Below, piece after piece: positions 1 through 7,838 of a stretch of DNA of 37,192 nt. The stretch comes from Lentisphaerae bacterium RIFOXYA12_64_32 (GTDB taxonomy: Bacteria > Verrucomicrobiota > Lentisphaeria > Oligosphaerales > YB12-FULL-65-16), in the NCBI GenBank assembly GCA_001803235.1, contig MHBL01000151.1, positions 1 to 37,192 on the forward strand, written 5' to 3'. Every line of letters starts with the position of its first letter. Positions within the stretch are counted from its first letter, which is position 1. The notes under the pieces are model-generated. The model was not told the origin of the DNA. It saw only the letters and a program-made list of their open reading frames with translations, and did not search any database. The position numbers and the translations under genes are program-made.

Positions 1-91
1 GGAGTTGAAATCGCTCACATGGTTCGGACTATGTATCTTACTCTTCAAACACATGTTATGTATCTCGGTTAACCAAACAGCCGGACAGCAG
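1..91 (-). mobile_element. Right end of an IS4-family insertion sequence, cut by the window edge
   Basis: Bases 1-91 are identical to bases 26255-26345, the transposase-upstream end of the complete IS4-family element in this window. It ends in the same terminal inverted repeat (AGCCGGACAGCAG, 79-91). The transposase start is 11 bp outside the window, so only the non-coding tip is present. It has the same orientation as the complete copy and also abuts a TGATCAG heptamer array. An edge falling inside a repeated IS is typical of a contig end. Confidence 0.93.
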
Positions 92-134
92 TGATCAGTG
101 ATCAGTGATCAGTGATCGGTCATCGGTCATCAGT
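92..134 (+). repeat. TGATCAG heptamer array next to the IS end
   Basis: About six tandem 7-bp units (TGATCAG, with TGATCGG and TCATCGG/TCATCAG variants) begin directly at the IS tip. The remainder to 345 holds no gene. It contains a GTAGTCCCGCCTTCAGG module (178-194), a GC palindrome of the REP-like family (223-250), a CTGAACA/CCGAACA stretch (293-309) and a CCTCACG heptamer array (330-350) that supplies the stop codon of the next gene. Confidence 0.9.
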
Positions 135-345
135 TGGCCGACGAGAACTGCGAACCTCGCACCGTTCCGCGTTCGTAGTCCCGCCTTCAGGGTCTGTCGA
201 TCTAACCGAGGCGGCACCAAGACAGCCCGCGAGGACGCGGGCGCTCCAGTTCGGATGTCACACGAAACTTGGAGCGCACCGTTCCTCCCTTACTGAACAC
301 CGAACACCCGTCTTGCTCCACGCATCGCGCCTCACGCCTCACGCC

Positions 346-2211
346 TCACGCCGTCGGCGCCAAAACCGCCAACAGCTCGTCGTATCGGTAGTTCGTCGCC
401 AGGTCTCGCAGCACCTCGGCAGCAGCCGTGTCATGCTGGGCGACCTCATCGATCGCCTCGAGAATTCGGTCCAGGTCGGCGGTCAGGGCTGCGGCGCACA
501 TCCGTGCCACCAGGGCATCGGGGAGTGCGGTTACGCGCTCCGGCGTCAACTCCCGCAGTGCCGGCGCGCTGTCGGTCCCGCTCGCACCAGCACCCGCACT
601 CATGGTTTCGACGAACTCGACACCCAGCAGGTCATGGATCTTCCCGAACAGCGCCGACTCTCGGAACGGCTTGCTGAGGAAGTCGTCGGCGCCAACTCCC
701 AGGACCTCGTCGCGACGCTCCTCGAAGGTGCTGGCTGTCACCGCCATAATCTTCACATCCTGGCCGCCTGGCATGGCACGAATGCGACCGATCGCCTCGT
801 ACCCGTCCATGACCGGCATCCTCAGGTCCATCAGGATCAGGTGCGGGCGCCACGCCTCGAACGCCGCCACAGCCTCTGCGCCGTTGACCGCACTGCGGAC
901 CTCGAACCCGAGCCCCAACAGTATATCGATCAACAGATTCCGGTTGTCTTCGTTGTCGTCGACGGCCAGGATCCGATGCCGCGGCTGCCCGAGCCGCACG
1001 GCGAACACGCCCGACGCCATGGTCCGATTCCGCGCCGCCCCCGGTTCGGCGCAATCCAGCCGCACGTCGAACCAGAACACGCTGCCCGCTGTCCCGTGGC
1101 TCGTCAGGCCCATATCGCCACCCATCAACCGCACATACTCGCGGCTGATCGCCAGCCCCAGCCCGGTCCCGCCCGCCGCCCGGCGCCCCGCCTCCGCCTG
1201 CTCGAAGTACTGGAACAGTTTGCCTTGGTCAGCCTCCGATATTCCCGCCCCCGTGTCCTCTATCTCAACCCGCAGACGGTGGCCATCGCCGTCCGGTTCC
1301 GCGCTGGCACGCACGACGATCCCGCCGTGCTCGGTGAATTTCACCGCGTTGCCGACCAGGTTGATCATCACCTGTCGCAACTTGCCCTCGTCAGTGGAAA
1401 CGTACGCCGGGACGCTGTCCGCTATGTCCAGTGCAAGCGCCAGTCCCTTCCTCTCGGCGGAGACCCCGAAGACCCGCGCCACGTTCTCCAGAAGCGCGTG
1501 CAGATCGAACGTCCCCAAAGCCAACGTCGCATGCCCGGACTCGATCTTCGATATCTCCAGAATGTCGTTGAGCATCGACAGCAGGTGCTCGCTGGCGCGG
1601 TTGATTGTCTCAAGTTGCTCGTGCTGCTGAGACGTCATGGTCGCGTCGCGCAGCAGCAATTGCGCAAAACCCAGAACCGCATTCATCGGTGTACGGATCT
1701 CGTGCGACATATTCGCCAGGAACACGCTCTTGGCCCGGTTCGCGGTCTCCGCAACTTCCCTCGCTTGGTGCAGCTCGATGACCATCCGCTCCAGATCATT
1801 CTGGTGCTGAAGGTTGGATTCCTGCAGCCGCTGCCGATCGTCGTCCACGGCCTTGAACCGAATCGCATTGCCGACGCTGCGCAGGATCGCTTCCTTCTTG
1901 ACCGGCTTGTAGAGGTAGTCGAACGCCCCGGCCCGTACCGCTTCCGTCGCCGTTTCAACGGTCGGCTCGCCGGTCATCAGGATCACCTGCACACGCGGTG
2001 ACGTTTCGCGGATGGATTGCAGCAGTTCAATCCCCGTCACACGCGGCAGAATGATGTCCGAAACCACCACGTCGTACTCGCCGGCTGCCAGCAACTGCTG
2101 CGCCGCGTCGGCGTCCGCCGCCGCATCGACCTCGTATCCCGCCTGGCTCAGAAATTCCGCCAGCGTGAAACGAATGCTCTTCTCGTCGTCGACGATCAGG
2201 ATGCGTGCCAT
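346..2211 (-). CDS. Hybrid histidine kinase, REC-HisKA-HATPase-REC with helical C-terminal tail
   Basis: This is a 621-residue soluble hybrid sensor kinase. Domains in order: receiver 1-120 (phospho-acceptor D52, [18 protein letters not shown]), a coiled linker, HisKA with SHEIRTP (H170), HATPase with N box ([10 protein letters not shown]), G1 (EDTGAGIS) and G2 (GTGLGLA), a second receiver 413-525 (D462, ILMDLRMP), and a four-helix-like tail 562-617. There is no membrane segment, so input probably arrives through the first receiver. I chose the ATG at 2211 because the close relative at 26681-29407 starts at the same [11 protein letters not shown] and GAGGG lies 7 bases upstream. An in-frame ATG at 2226 would add five residues. 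The stop codon lies in a GTGAGGC heptamer array. The tail aligns without gaps to residues 51-106 of the small gene at 13977-14333. Confidence 0.93.
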   Translation of the reverse strand: MARILIVDDEKSIRFTLAEFLSQAGYEVDAAADADAAQQLLAAGEYDVVVSDIILPRVTGIELLQSIRETSPRVQVILMTGEPTVETATEAVRAGAFDYLYKPVKKEAILRSVGNAIRFKAVDDDRQRLQESNLQHQNDLERMVIELHQAREVAETANRAKSVFLANMSHEIRTPMNAVLGFAQLLLRDATMTSQQHEQLETINRASEHLLSMLNDILEISKIESGHATLALGTFDLHALLENVARVFGVSAERKGLALALDIADSVPAYVSTDEGKLRQVMINLVGNAVKFTEHGGIVVRASAEPDGDGHRLRVEIEDTGAGISEADQGKLFQYFEQAEAGRRAAGGTGLGLAISREYVRLMGGDMGLTSHGTAGSVFWFDVRLDCAEPGAARNRTMASGVFAVRLGQPRHRILAVDDNEDNRNLLIDILLGLGFEVRSAVNGAEAVAAFEAWRPHLILMDLRMPVMDGYEAIGRIRAMPGGQDVKIMAVTASTFEERRDEVLGVGADDFLSKPFRESALFGKIHDLLGVEFVETMSAGAGASGTDSAPALRELTPERVTALPDALVARMCAAALTADLDRILEAIDEVAQHDTAAAEVLRDLATNYRYDELLAVLAPTA

Positions 2212-2238
2212 GGTCTGCCCTCTCACAATGCGTCGTAA

Positions 2239-2312
2239 GTGATCAGTGATCAGTGATCAGTTATCAGTGATCAGTGATCAGTGATCAGTTATCCGTGATC
2301 AAGTTGTCAGTT
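2239..2312 (+). repeat. TGATCAG heptamer array upstream of the hybrid kinase
   Basis: About ten 7-bp units, mostly TGATCAG with TTATCAG, TTATCCG and TTGTCAG variants, lie 27 bases upstream of the kinase start. Only one orientation is present here. The opposite orientation appears at 3605-3669, on the far side of the MNT-HEPN genes. Confidence 0.9.
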
Positions 2313-2357
2313 CACGGCCCCGCTCGTAGTTCCGCCTTTAGGGTCTGTCGATTTAGT

Positions 2358-2467
2358 GAAACGAAGAGCCGGCGAGGACGCCGGCGCTCCACGTTTCGTG
2401 ATCCAGCCGAACTGGAGCGCCCGCGTCCTCGCGGGCTCTGGGTTCCTTCCGTTTCATGGGAGTCGCG
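2358..2467. repeat. REPIN-like doublet of GC-rich palindromes
   Basis: Two GC-rich palindromic units face each other: GAGCCGGCGAGGACGCCGGC at the left (2366-2390) and its inverted partner TGGAGCGCCCGCGTCCTCGC at the right (2413-2438), with a 22-bp spacer. The outer flanks pair as TGAAAC and GTTTCATGGGAG. The same arrangement recurs at 31411-31543, and single units at 223-250 and 34893-34919. Extragenic palindrome doublets of this type are known as REPINs in other bacteria. Relationship to those is by form only. Confidence 0.75.
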
Positions 2468-2494
2468 GGTGCAGAGTTGGGGTAGTTGGCCAAA

Positions 2495-2550
2495 GTGGCG
2501 GAACCGGCTCGGTCCGGCGGGCGTCGGAGCGAGCCGCTCCGACCACTCTA
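2495..2550. repeat. Palindromic repeat module shared with the MITE at 19582
   Basis: The stretch contains CGGAGCGAGCCGCTCCG, a hairpin. Read on the other strand, the sequence AGTGGTCGGAGCGGCTCGCT followed by CCGAC and later CCGCCACTTT matches the interior of the element at 19582-19796. It is a dispersed intergenic repeat. Confidence 0.65.
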
Positions 2551-2625
2551 GGCGCCAGCCCCGGTCAACCTTCGACCTTATCTCCACTCGCGACAGACGC
2601 TTCACGCGCGTTGTTGCCAAGGGGA

Positions 2626-2654
2626 TTGACGCCACGACGTCCGCGGCGTACACT
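2626..2654 (+). promoter_or_regulatory. Candidate sigma-70-type promoter for the MNT-HEPN pair
   Basis: TTGACG (2626-2631), a 17-bp spacer and TACACT (2649-2654) form a plausible -35/-10 pair about 100 bp upstream of the MNT start. No other candidate is as close to consensus in the gap. Confidence 0.45.
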
Positions 2655-2751
2655 ATATGAGCATTCCGGCACGCGGGTTGCTGCAACCGCCGTTCCGGGC
2701 CGATGCCGAGACACCGTCGGCACACCAGCGGCGTCACCTCGGGGATTGACC

Positions 2752-3078
2752 ATGACCAGCAAGGAACTGGAAAGCATCTTGCCGGAGATTGTACGCCGGT
2801 TGGTGGAGGCGCTGCAACCAGAGCGGATCTACCTGTTCGGTTCACACGCACGAGGGGAAGCTCGCCCATGCAGTGACGTCGACATCCTCGTCGTCGTGCC
2901 AGACTCGGACCAACCGGGCTACAGACGCGACCGGGCTGCTTACCATGCGCTCTGGGGCGTTGCCGCGGCGGCAGACGTCCTGGTTTGGACGCATCAGGAG
3001 TTCGAGCACGGGCTTCGCATTCGCACCTCATTGAGTTCGAGTGTGCAACGGACGGGGAGGTTGCTGTATGCAACCTGA
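2752..3078 (+). CDS. MNT-type minimal nucleotidyltransferase (antitoxin of a HEPN-MNT pair)
   Basis: This 108-residue protein has the polymerase-beta-fold signature GSx10DxD: GSHARGEARPCSDVD near residues 24-38, followed by a hydrophobic strand (ILVVV). In known HEPN-MNT toxin-antitoxin modules the MNT protein is the antitoxin and transfers a nucleotide to the HEPN toxin. That role is inferred here from family and context. The start at 2752 places the motif at the usual distance from the N-terminus. A longer in-frame reading upstream runs through intergenic repeats and is not credible. The gene overlaps the HEPN start at 3068 by 11 bases, so the two are translationally linked. Both lie on the strand opposite the surrounding kinases. 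Confidence 0.85.
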   Translation: MTSKELESILPEIVRRLVEALQPERIYLFGSHARGEARPCSDVDILVVVPDSDQPGYRRDRAAYHALWGVAAAADVLVWTHQEFEHGLRIRTSLSSSVQRTGRLLYAT

Positions 3079-3492
3079 GGTTATGCAGGCGGTCCAGGAC
3101 TGGCTGGCCAACGCTCAAGAGGACATCGAGACCGCCGCGCTTGCAGAGGCGGCCACGCCGCCAAAGCGGCGCGCGGCAGTGTACCACGCGCAACAGGCAA
3201 CTGAGAAAGCACTCAAAGCGTACCTGACGCTGCATGATCGGCTTTTCGACTTGACCCATCGTCTGCCGCTCCTGCTGGACTGTGCGTGAAACTCGATACT
3301 GACTTCGCCGCGTGGCGTGAGGTTGCGGAACTACTCACGCCCTACGCCACCAGATTCCGCTACCCCGGCCCGCCCGGCGCCCCGCAGGCGCCCGAGGCCG
3401 ACGAAGTCCGCGAGGCCGTCCGGGAATCCCGCCGCCTGTTCGATTTCGTCCTGGCTCGTATTCCCGTCGCGGCCCATCCGGTCGACGGCTGA
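3068..3492 (+). pseudogene. HEPN-domain protein split by a one-base frameshift
   Basis: Two adjacent reading frames together encode one HEPN protein of about 140 residues. The first (3068-3289) carries the HEPN core with the R-x4-H motif RAAVYH followed by AQQATEKALKAYL. The second (3286-3492) carries the C-terminal helices (DFAAWREVAELLTPYATRF, then RRLFDFVLARIP). Adding one base near 3280 restores a continuous LLDLCVKLDTDFAAW, the expected family sequence. As it stands, the first frame stops at 3287-3289 and a GTG at 3286 overlaps that stop. So an inactivated toxin, a sequencing error, or two coupled fragments are all possible. The Tyr two residues after the motif His, which is modified in some HepT toxins, is absent. 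Confidence 0.8.
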
Positions 3493-3604
3493 ACTCGGCC
3501 CCAGTTTGCCTTGCCCCGGGGCGCGAGACTCCGTCGAGCCGACGCGTCGTGCCGCCAAAATGCTCGTGAGGACACTCGCGCTCCACGTGCGGGTCGCCAC
3601 TGCC

Positions 3605-3669
3605 CACTGATTGCTGCCCACGGTTCACTGATCACTGATTACTGATCACTGATTACTGATCACTGATTC
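3605..3669 (+). repeat. Inverted-orientation heptamer array at the two-SBP kinase 3' end
   Basis: About nine 7-bp units (CACTGAT, TACTGAT, with TGCTGCC and CACGGTT at the outer end) overlap the last eight codons and the stop of the minus-strand kinase. This is the reverse orientation of the array at 2239-2312. A GCGCGAGACTCCGTCGAGC module (3520-3538) in the gap before it recurs, inverted, inside the kinase gene near 3958-3976. Confidence 0.88.
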
Positions 3670-6579
3670 CCGGTCACACGGCAAATCGATATGGAACCGC
3701 GCATACTGCCCCGGTTCGGTCTCGAAACTCAGCCCGCCGCCGTGCCCCTGCACCGTCGCGCGACTGAGCGCCAGCCCGAGCCCGGAGTGTTGCGTTCGAT
3801 CCTTGGTCGTGAAAAACGGCTCCATGATGCGCTCCGCTATACCCGCCGGGACACCCAACCCGTGGTCCTCGACCGTAATGCGCACCCAGTGGCCTTGCGA
3901 CCGGTCTCCCTGGAGCGCGACGCTCCGCGGAGCATCCCCGACGACGTTCACCGGATGCTCGACGGAGTCTCGCGCTCCAGAACGCACCGGCTCATCTGGA
4001 CCTTGACTCAGTGACTTAGTGACGCAGTGACTCAGTGAGCCGACGAGCCGCGTTCCCCGTTCCGCATTCCCGCTCTCCCGCACCGTGACGCGGATGATCT
4101 TGTTCTCGTCGTGGCCCGGGTACCGCGCGTTCAACGAGTCGCGCGCATTGCTCAGCAGGTTCATCACGGCATGCTGCATCTGCTGGAGTTGGCACTCGAC
4201 GTTAGGCAGACCTTCGGGAATGTCGGTGACGACTTCGATCCGGTCCTGCTTCAGCGTCGTGCGGATGAGTGGCAGCACGCCGTTGACGATTTCCGCTGGG
4301 TCGCACGGACGGGGCGCCTGCTTCTGCTGCTCGGCGAAACTCAGCAGGTGCCGGACCATGGCCGCCACCCGCTCGCCCTCGCGCACAATCTCGCCGGCGC
4401 AGTTCCGGACCGCGGACGCAATGTCAGGCCGGTCCTGGATCAGTTGCGCGTAGTTGATGACGCCCATGATCGGGTTGTTGATCTCATGCGCCACGCCGCG
4501 AGCCAGCGTGCCGACAGCCGCCAGCTTCTGCTGCTGCCGCATCTGGATTTCGACCGCCTGCCGCTCGGCCGCCGCCCGCTTCTGCTCGCTGATGTCGCGG
4601 AAGTACCAGACCCGGCCATAGCAGATCCCGTCTGACCCGTTCAGGGGCGCCGAATACCTGTCGAATACGCGCCCATCTTTGAAGGCTACTTCGTCTTGGC
4701 TGCGCTCCTCCGAGTGTTTGCACAAGTGCGTGACCTTGACCAGGAACCCCTCTGGGTCCGCCAGTTGGCCCAGCACCCAGTCCAGCATCCGCGGGTCGTC
4801 CCTGGTTACCAGAATGTCCGCGGGAATCCTCCACATATGGCCGAAACGCGTGTTGTGTAACAGCGTCCGGCCGCTGCCGTCCACCACCAGTATCCCATCG
4901 ATGGTCGCCTCCGACTGCGCTTCGAGCAGCGCCGTCTTGAACGAGAGTTCCCGAGTGCGGTTGGCAACCTGTCGCTGTAGCGCCCGCGACCAGAAGAACG
5001 AGATCGCCAGAAGCGCGAGCAGCGGCAGGCACACCGCCAGGACATACTTCACGACCATTCGGAGACTCACTCCCGTTGTCTCGTACGGACTCAGCCACTT
5101 GGCCTGGATCCGCCGGTACTCACCCGTTGCCTTGACCGCCGCCAAACCCTCGGAGAAGTGCGACAGCAGTTCCTCGTTGCCGCGCGGGGCCGCGTAACAG
5201 TACTCGGCCGAAAACACGGACGTGTCGGAGACTCGCAGGTTGCACCAGCCGTTCTGCGCGATCCAGTACAGCGCCGGGACCTTGGCCACAAGCGCGCAGT
5301 CGTACTTGCCTGCCGCCAGCAAGCGCAACGCGTCCCGTTGCGACGGCACGGCCACAAGCTGCTTCCCGTAGCCCTGTTCTGTCGCCAAGTCCTCCATAAT
5401 GTCGCCCGCCATGACGACGATCGCCTTCCCGGCCAGGTCCTTCAGGTCGGCCGGAACGGGTGTGCCCTTACGCACCACGATCACATGGTGGATAACCGCA
5501 TCCGGCGGTGAGAAGTGAAACTCGCGATCCCTTGCGACCGAGTAGAACATCCCCTGCACCACGTCGATATTCCCGGCCGCCAAACCCTTGCGGACCGTGT
5601 CCCACGGCCCCAGGTGAACATCGACGGACAGCCCCATTTGCCGGGCAATGGCCCGGGTCAGGTCGACGTTGCACCCGGCCGGCTGCCCGTTCCGGTCCAG
5701 GAACTCGTAGGGCGGATAGTCGCAGTCGCCGCCGACGACGATGCGGCTCTTCGTCCGCCCCATCGCCTCGATGGCGGAGAACCATTTCGCGTGCAGGGCC
5801 CGAAACGTGCCGTCTGCCATCACGATCGCCAGCCCCTCGTTCAGTACCGCGAGAAGTTCGGTGTCCCCTTTGCGCACCGCGAGGCAAAAACTCTGGGTGA
5901 AATCCTTGAGCGGCGGCCCGACCGTCACCAGGTTCTTGATGCCGGCCTTCTGCATGAGCCGAAAGGCGAGGAGTTGCTGAATGACCACCGCGTCGTGCTT
6001 GCCGGACGAGAGTTCGCGCAGCGCGGTCTCGTAGGACAGTACGGGCACGATGACAGCACCCACACCGGTGCCCTTCAAGTACTCCAGGGCGTAGTCGCCT
6101 TTCAGCTCCGCGACCTGCCGACCGTTCAGGTCCGCCAGAGTATGGATATCCGTATTGCCCTTACGCACCACAATGGTCCCGTGCATGGTGAGGTAGGGGA
6201 AGGTGAATTCGAAAAGTGCGTCCCGGTCGGGAGTCCGGGCCACCATCGGCAGTGCCTGCAGGCGGCCGTCGGTCAAGTCCTGCTTGATCTCCGACCACAA
6301 CCCGGTCTTGAACGTCACCTCGCGCCCTACCGCCTTGAGCGCCGCCCGCATCAGTTCCACGGAAAAGCCATCCGCCTGGTTGTCCGGCGTGACAATGCAG
6401 TACGGCGGGTAGTCGAACTCGCAACCGGACACGACCGGCGCGGTCACGAGTTCCGCCGCGCCCGCAGTCTCGCCGCCCGCCACGCGCCCCGTCCAAGCGC
6501 CAGTCAGCATGGCCAACAAGAGCACCGCGCAGCGCAGGGCTGCAGCCAACCGAACACGCGACGTCCAAGCCCCCCCCAT
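3646..6579 (-). CDS. Membrane sensor histidine kinase with two periplasmic solute-binding domains
   Basis: The 977-residue product has a signal peptide (hydrophobic 16-27) and two tandem SBP_bac_3 domains (about 50-272 and 278-498, each opening with a C-x-YPPY motif, as in amino-acid-binding proteins). A membrane segment follows (508-530), then PAS (about 550-665), HisKA with GVAHEINNP (H698), and HATPase with N box (MNLLSNARDSL), G1 (EDHGLGVP) and G2 (GLGLAL). It should bind a small solute in the periplasm and phosphorylate a regulator inside the cell. Start: the ATG at 6579 precedes the signal peptide with GGAG upstream. A longer in-frame reading from 6918 crosses a MITE and lacks protein-like composition. 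A 60-residue repeat-derived segment (837-896) interrupts the ATPase domain. The C-terminus ESVISNQ is encoded by the heptamer array. No partner regulator is adjacent. Confidence 0.93.
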   Translation of the reverse strand: MGGAWTSRVRLAAALRCAVLLLAMLTGAWTGRVAGGETAGAAELVTAPVVSGCEFDYPPYCIVTPDNQADGFSVELMRAALKAVGREVTFKTGLWSEIKQDLTDGRLQALPMVARTPDRDALFEFTFPYLTMHGTIVVRKGNTDIHTLADLNGRQVAELKGDYALEYLKGTGVGAVIVPVLSYETALRELSSGKHDAVVIQQLLAFRLMQKAGIKNLVTVGPPLKDFTQSFCLAVRKGDTELLAVLNEGLAIVMADGTFRALHAKWFSAIEAMGRTKSRIVVGGDCDYPPYEFLDRNGQPAGCNVDLTRAIARQMGLSVDVHLGPWDTVRKGLAAGNIDVVQGMFYSVARDREFHFSPPDAVIHHVIVVRKGTPVPADLKDLAGKAIVVMAGDIMEDLATEQGYGKQLVAVPSQRDALRLLAAGKYDCALVAKVPALYWIAQNGWCNLRVSDTSVFSAEYCYAAPRGNEELLSHFSEGLAAVKATGEYRRIQAKWLSPYETTGVSLRMVVKYVLAVCLPLLALLAISFFWSRALQRQVANRTRELSFKTALLEAQSEATIDGILVVDGSGRTLLHNTRFGHMWRIPADILVTRDDPRMLDWVLGQLADPEGFLVKVTHLCKHSEERSQDEVAFKDGRVFDRYSAPLNGSDGICYGRVWYFRDISEQKRAAAERQAVEIQMRQQQKLAAVGTLARGVAHEINNPIMGVINYAQLIQDRPDIASAVRNCAGEIVREGERVAAMVRHLLSFAEQQKQAPRPCDPAEIVNGVLPLIRTTLKQDRIEVVTDIPEGLPNVECQLQQMQHAVMNLLSNARDSLNARYPGHDENKIIRVTVRESGNAERGTRLVGSLSHCVTKSLSQGPDEPVRSGARDSVEHPVNVVGDAPRSVALQGDRSQGHWVRITVEDHGLGVPAGIAERIMEPFFTTKDRTQHSGLGLALSRATVQGHGGGLSFETEPGQYARFHIDLPCDRESVISNQ
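3892..4071 (-). repeat. In-frame repeat cluster inside the kinase ATPase domain (residues 837-896)
   Basis: The segment between the N box and G1 box consists of intergenic-type repeats: a GTTCCC/GTTCCG stretch, four octamers of the TCACTGAG type (4010-4043), and a palindromic module containing GCGCGAGACTCCGTCGAG. It keeps the frame open. Flanking conserved strands (IIRVTVRES and HWVRITVEDHG) would join directly if it were removed. Confidence 0.85.
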
Positions 6580-6904
6580 GCTGCTACGGTTCTCCTGTCC
6601 TGCGTGCCCGTCGCACTCGGGAAACCGGTCGGGATCGCGGCAGATCGCGGCCATTCGCTGCGGCCTGCGGAGTGCGGCGGCAGAGGGCGAGTGAGCGCCC
6701 GGCGACGCCGCTTTGGCGGAGACACGTTGCCCACGCGACGCGCTCCAGCCAAAGCGGTGTCGCGACCGCCGGCAGCGGCCTTGCCACCGCACTCCATATC
6801 GCGACGTTGCCGAACAACTCAGTTTCATTGGAAGGACATCCCCGCGCCGGAAAACAGGCCAATGCGGGACCGGAGCATGGCAGGTATCCACTCCCTGGCT
6901 GCCG
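6580..6904. other. Gene-free stretch with a dispersed palindromic repeat
   Basis: No gene is supported. Positions about 6668-6796 carry a repeat beginning GGAGTGCGGCGGCAGAG, with GACGCCGCTTTGG and its partner CCAAAGCGGTGTCGC inside, and ending CCGCACTCC. The same repeat occurs at about 20959-21067. The stretch must hold the promoter of the two-SBP kinase, but none is clear. Confidence 0.65.
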
Positions 6905-7032
6905 CAGGGCTGTTTCAAGATTCGTGACCGTCGCGTCCGGGGGGGGGGCGGCCTGAGGACAGGCCGCCCCTACCAGGTGTGCGCGGAGGTGTGGCCTTCC
7001 GAGACGCGGCGCCAGATCTTGAAACAGCCCTG
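6905..7032. mobile_element. MITE-like element, 128 bp, ISAs1-type ends, 9-bp target duplication
   Basis: Perfect 17-bp terminal inverted repeats (CAGGGCTGTTTCAAGAT at 6905-6921 and its reverse complement at 7016-7032) are flanked by an exact 9-bp direct duplication, TGGCTGCCG (6896-6904 and 7033-7041). There is no coding capacity. An internal hairpin of GGGGCGGCCTG and CAGGCCGCCCC follows a run of ten G. The CAGGGC tips and the duplication length fit the ISAs1 family from general knowledge, so it was probably mobilised in trans. The right end lies 10 bp before the vapBC -35 box. Confidence 0.9.
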
Positions 7033-7050
7033 TGGCTGCCGGCCCGCAAC

Positions 7051-7090
7051 TTGACATCTTCCTGGTGGTGATATATGATGATGTCATCAT
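7051..7090 (+). promoter_or_regulatory. vapBC promoter with overlapping operator palindrome
   Basis: TTGACA (7051-7056), a 17-bp spacer and TATGAT (7074-7079) are near consensus. An inverted repeat ATGATG-T-CATCAT (7078-7090) overlaps the -10 box and the start codon, where a ribbon-helix-helix antitoxin would repress its own operon. Expected transcription start is only a few bases before the ATG at 7089, so the message may be almost leaderless. Confidence 0.7.
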
Positions 7091-7316
7091 GAGAACCATC
7101 GTGAACATCCCCGAGCAACAACTGACCGACTTGGCCGAGATTTCGAGGCAGGAGCACATTTCCAGGGCCGAGGCGGTCCGCCGCGCCGTGGCGCAGTATC
7201 TTCGGGCCTGGAAAGTCGCGGGCAGTGCGGACGACGCGTTCGGACTCTGGAAGGACCGCAAGGTCAACGGCCTCAAGTACGAGGACCGCGTCCGCCGGGA
7301 GTGGCAGCGCCCGTGA
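7089..7316 (+). CDS. vapB: Ribbon-helix-helix antitoxin, VapB type
   Basis: The 75-residue protein opens with a short strand (MRTIVNIPEQQL) and two helices (TDLAEISRQE, SRAEAVRRAVAQYLR), a CopG/Arc-type DNA-binding fold. Its C-terminal tail (AFGLWKDRKVNGLKYEDRVR) would wrap the partner toxin. It should dimerise, bind the operator at its own promoter and neutralise the PIN toxin encoded next. The ATG at 7089 directly precedes the beta strand, so an upstream in-frame start at 7032 is rejected. Its stop overlaps the toxin start as GTGA, giving translational coupling. It stands on the strand opposite the neighbouring kinases. Confidence 0.87.
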   Translation: MRTIVNIPEQQLTDLAEISRQEHISRAEAVRRAVAQYLRAWKVAGSADDAFGLWKDRKVNGLKYEDRVRREWQRP

Positions 7317-7678
7317 AAGCCGTCCTGGATACCAACATCCTGGTGGACTACCTGCAAGGCGTACCCGCGGCCCAAGCCGAACTGGCGCACTACTCCGATC
7401 CGGTCATCAGCCTCGTCACGTGGATGGAAATCCTCATCGGCGCCCGGACGCCCGACGAGGAAAAGCAACTCCGAGGTTTCCTGAAACGCTTTGAAGTTCA
7501 TCCCGTGACCACTCCCATCGCCGAACGCGCCATTGCCATCCGCCGCGACAGCCGACAACGCCTGCCCGACGCCATCATCTGGGCCACGGCCCAGGAACTG
7601 AACGTCATCCTGGTCACGCGCAACACGCGCGACTTCCCCGCCAACGACCCCGGCGTCCGGATTCCGTACCGGGTGTGA
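7313..7678 (+). CDS. vapC: PIN-domain ribonuclease toxin, VapC type
   Basis: This 121-residue PIN-domain protein has the expected acidic residues: D6 in VLDTNIL, E39 in SLVTWMEILIG, D86 in LPDAIIWATA, and N104/D107 in VTRNTRDF. Family members are Mg-dependent endoribonucleases that block translation by cutting tRNA or rRNA. The actual target cannot be told from sequence. The chosen GTG at 7313 overlaps the antitoxin stop and places D6 at the usual distance. A GTG four codons upstream is an alternative. The pair looks intact. After the stop, 70 bp separate it from the next heptamer array. Confidence 0.88.
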   Translation: MKAVLDTNILVDYLQGVPAAQAELAHYSDPVISLVTWMEILIGARTPDEEKQLRGFLKRFEVHPVTTPIAERAIAIRRDSRQRLPDAIIWATAQELNVILVTRNTRDFPANDPGVRIPYRV

Positions 7679-7749
7679 TCGCGCCGTCTCTGTCTTCCGG
7701 TACAACATCGCTTTCTCCACTGACGCCTGCGTCCTGGCCACGGACCATC

Positions 7750-7838
7750 AGAAATCAGTCACCCGTTATCAGTTGCACTCGATCACTGATCACTGATTAC
7801 TGATCACTGATTACTGATTACTGATTACTGATTACTCC
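7750..7838 (+). repeat. Heptamer array between vapC and the Cache/GAF kinase
   Basis: A short, degenerate right-reading arm (AATCAGT, TTATCAG, 7753-7775) is followed by about eight inverted units (GATCACT and GATTACT types) that run into the kinase 3' end and supply its TAA stop. Confidence 0.85.

Noticed and set aside
112..2001. Long plus-strand open frame opposite the hybrid kinase
   Set aside because: It is the antisense of a well-supported kinase gene. The product is rich in Arg, His, Gln and Pro with no domain, as expected from GC-rich codon bias.
6580..6918. N-terminal extension of the two-SBP kinase by 113 codons
   Set aside because: The extra stretch reads through a dispersed repeat and the tip of a MITE, and would place the signal peptide in the middle of the protein.
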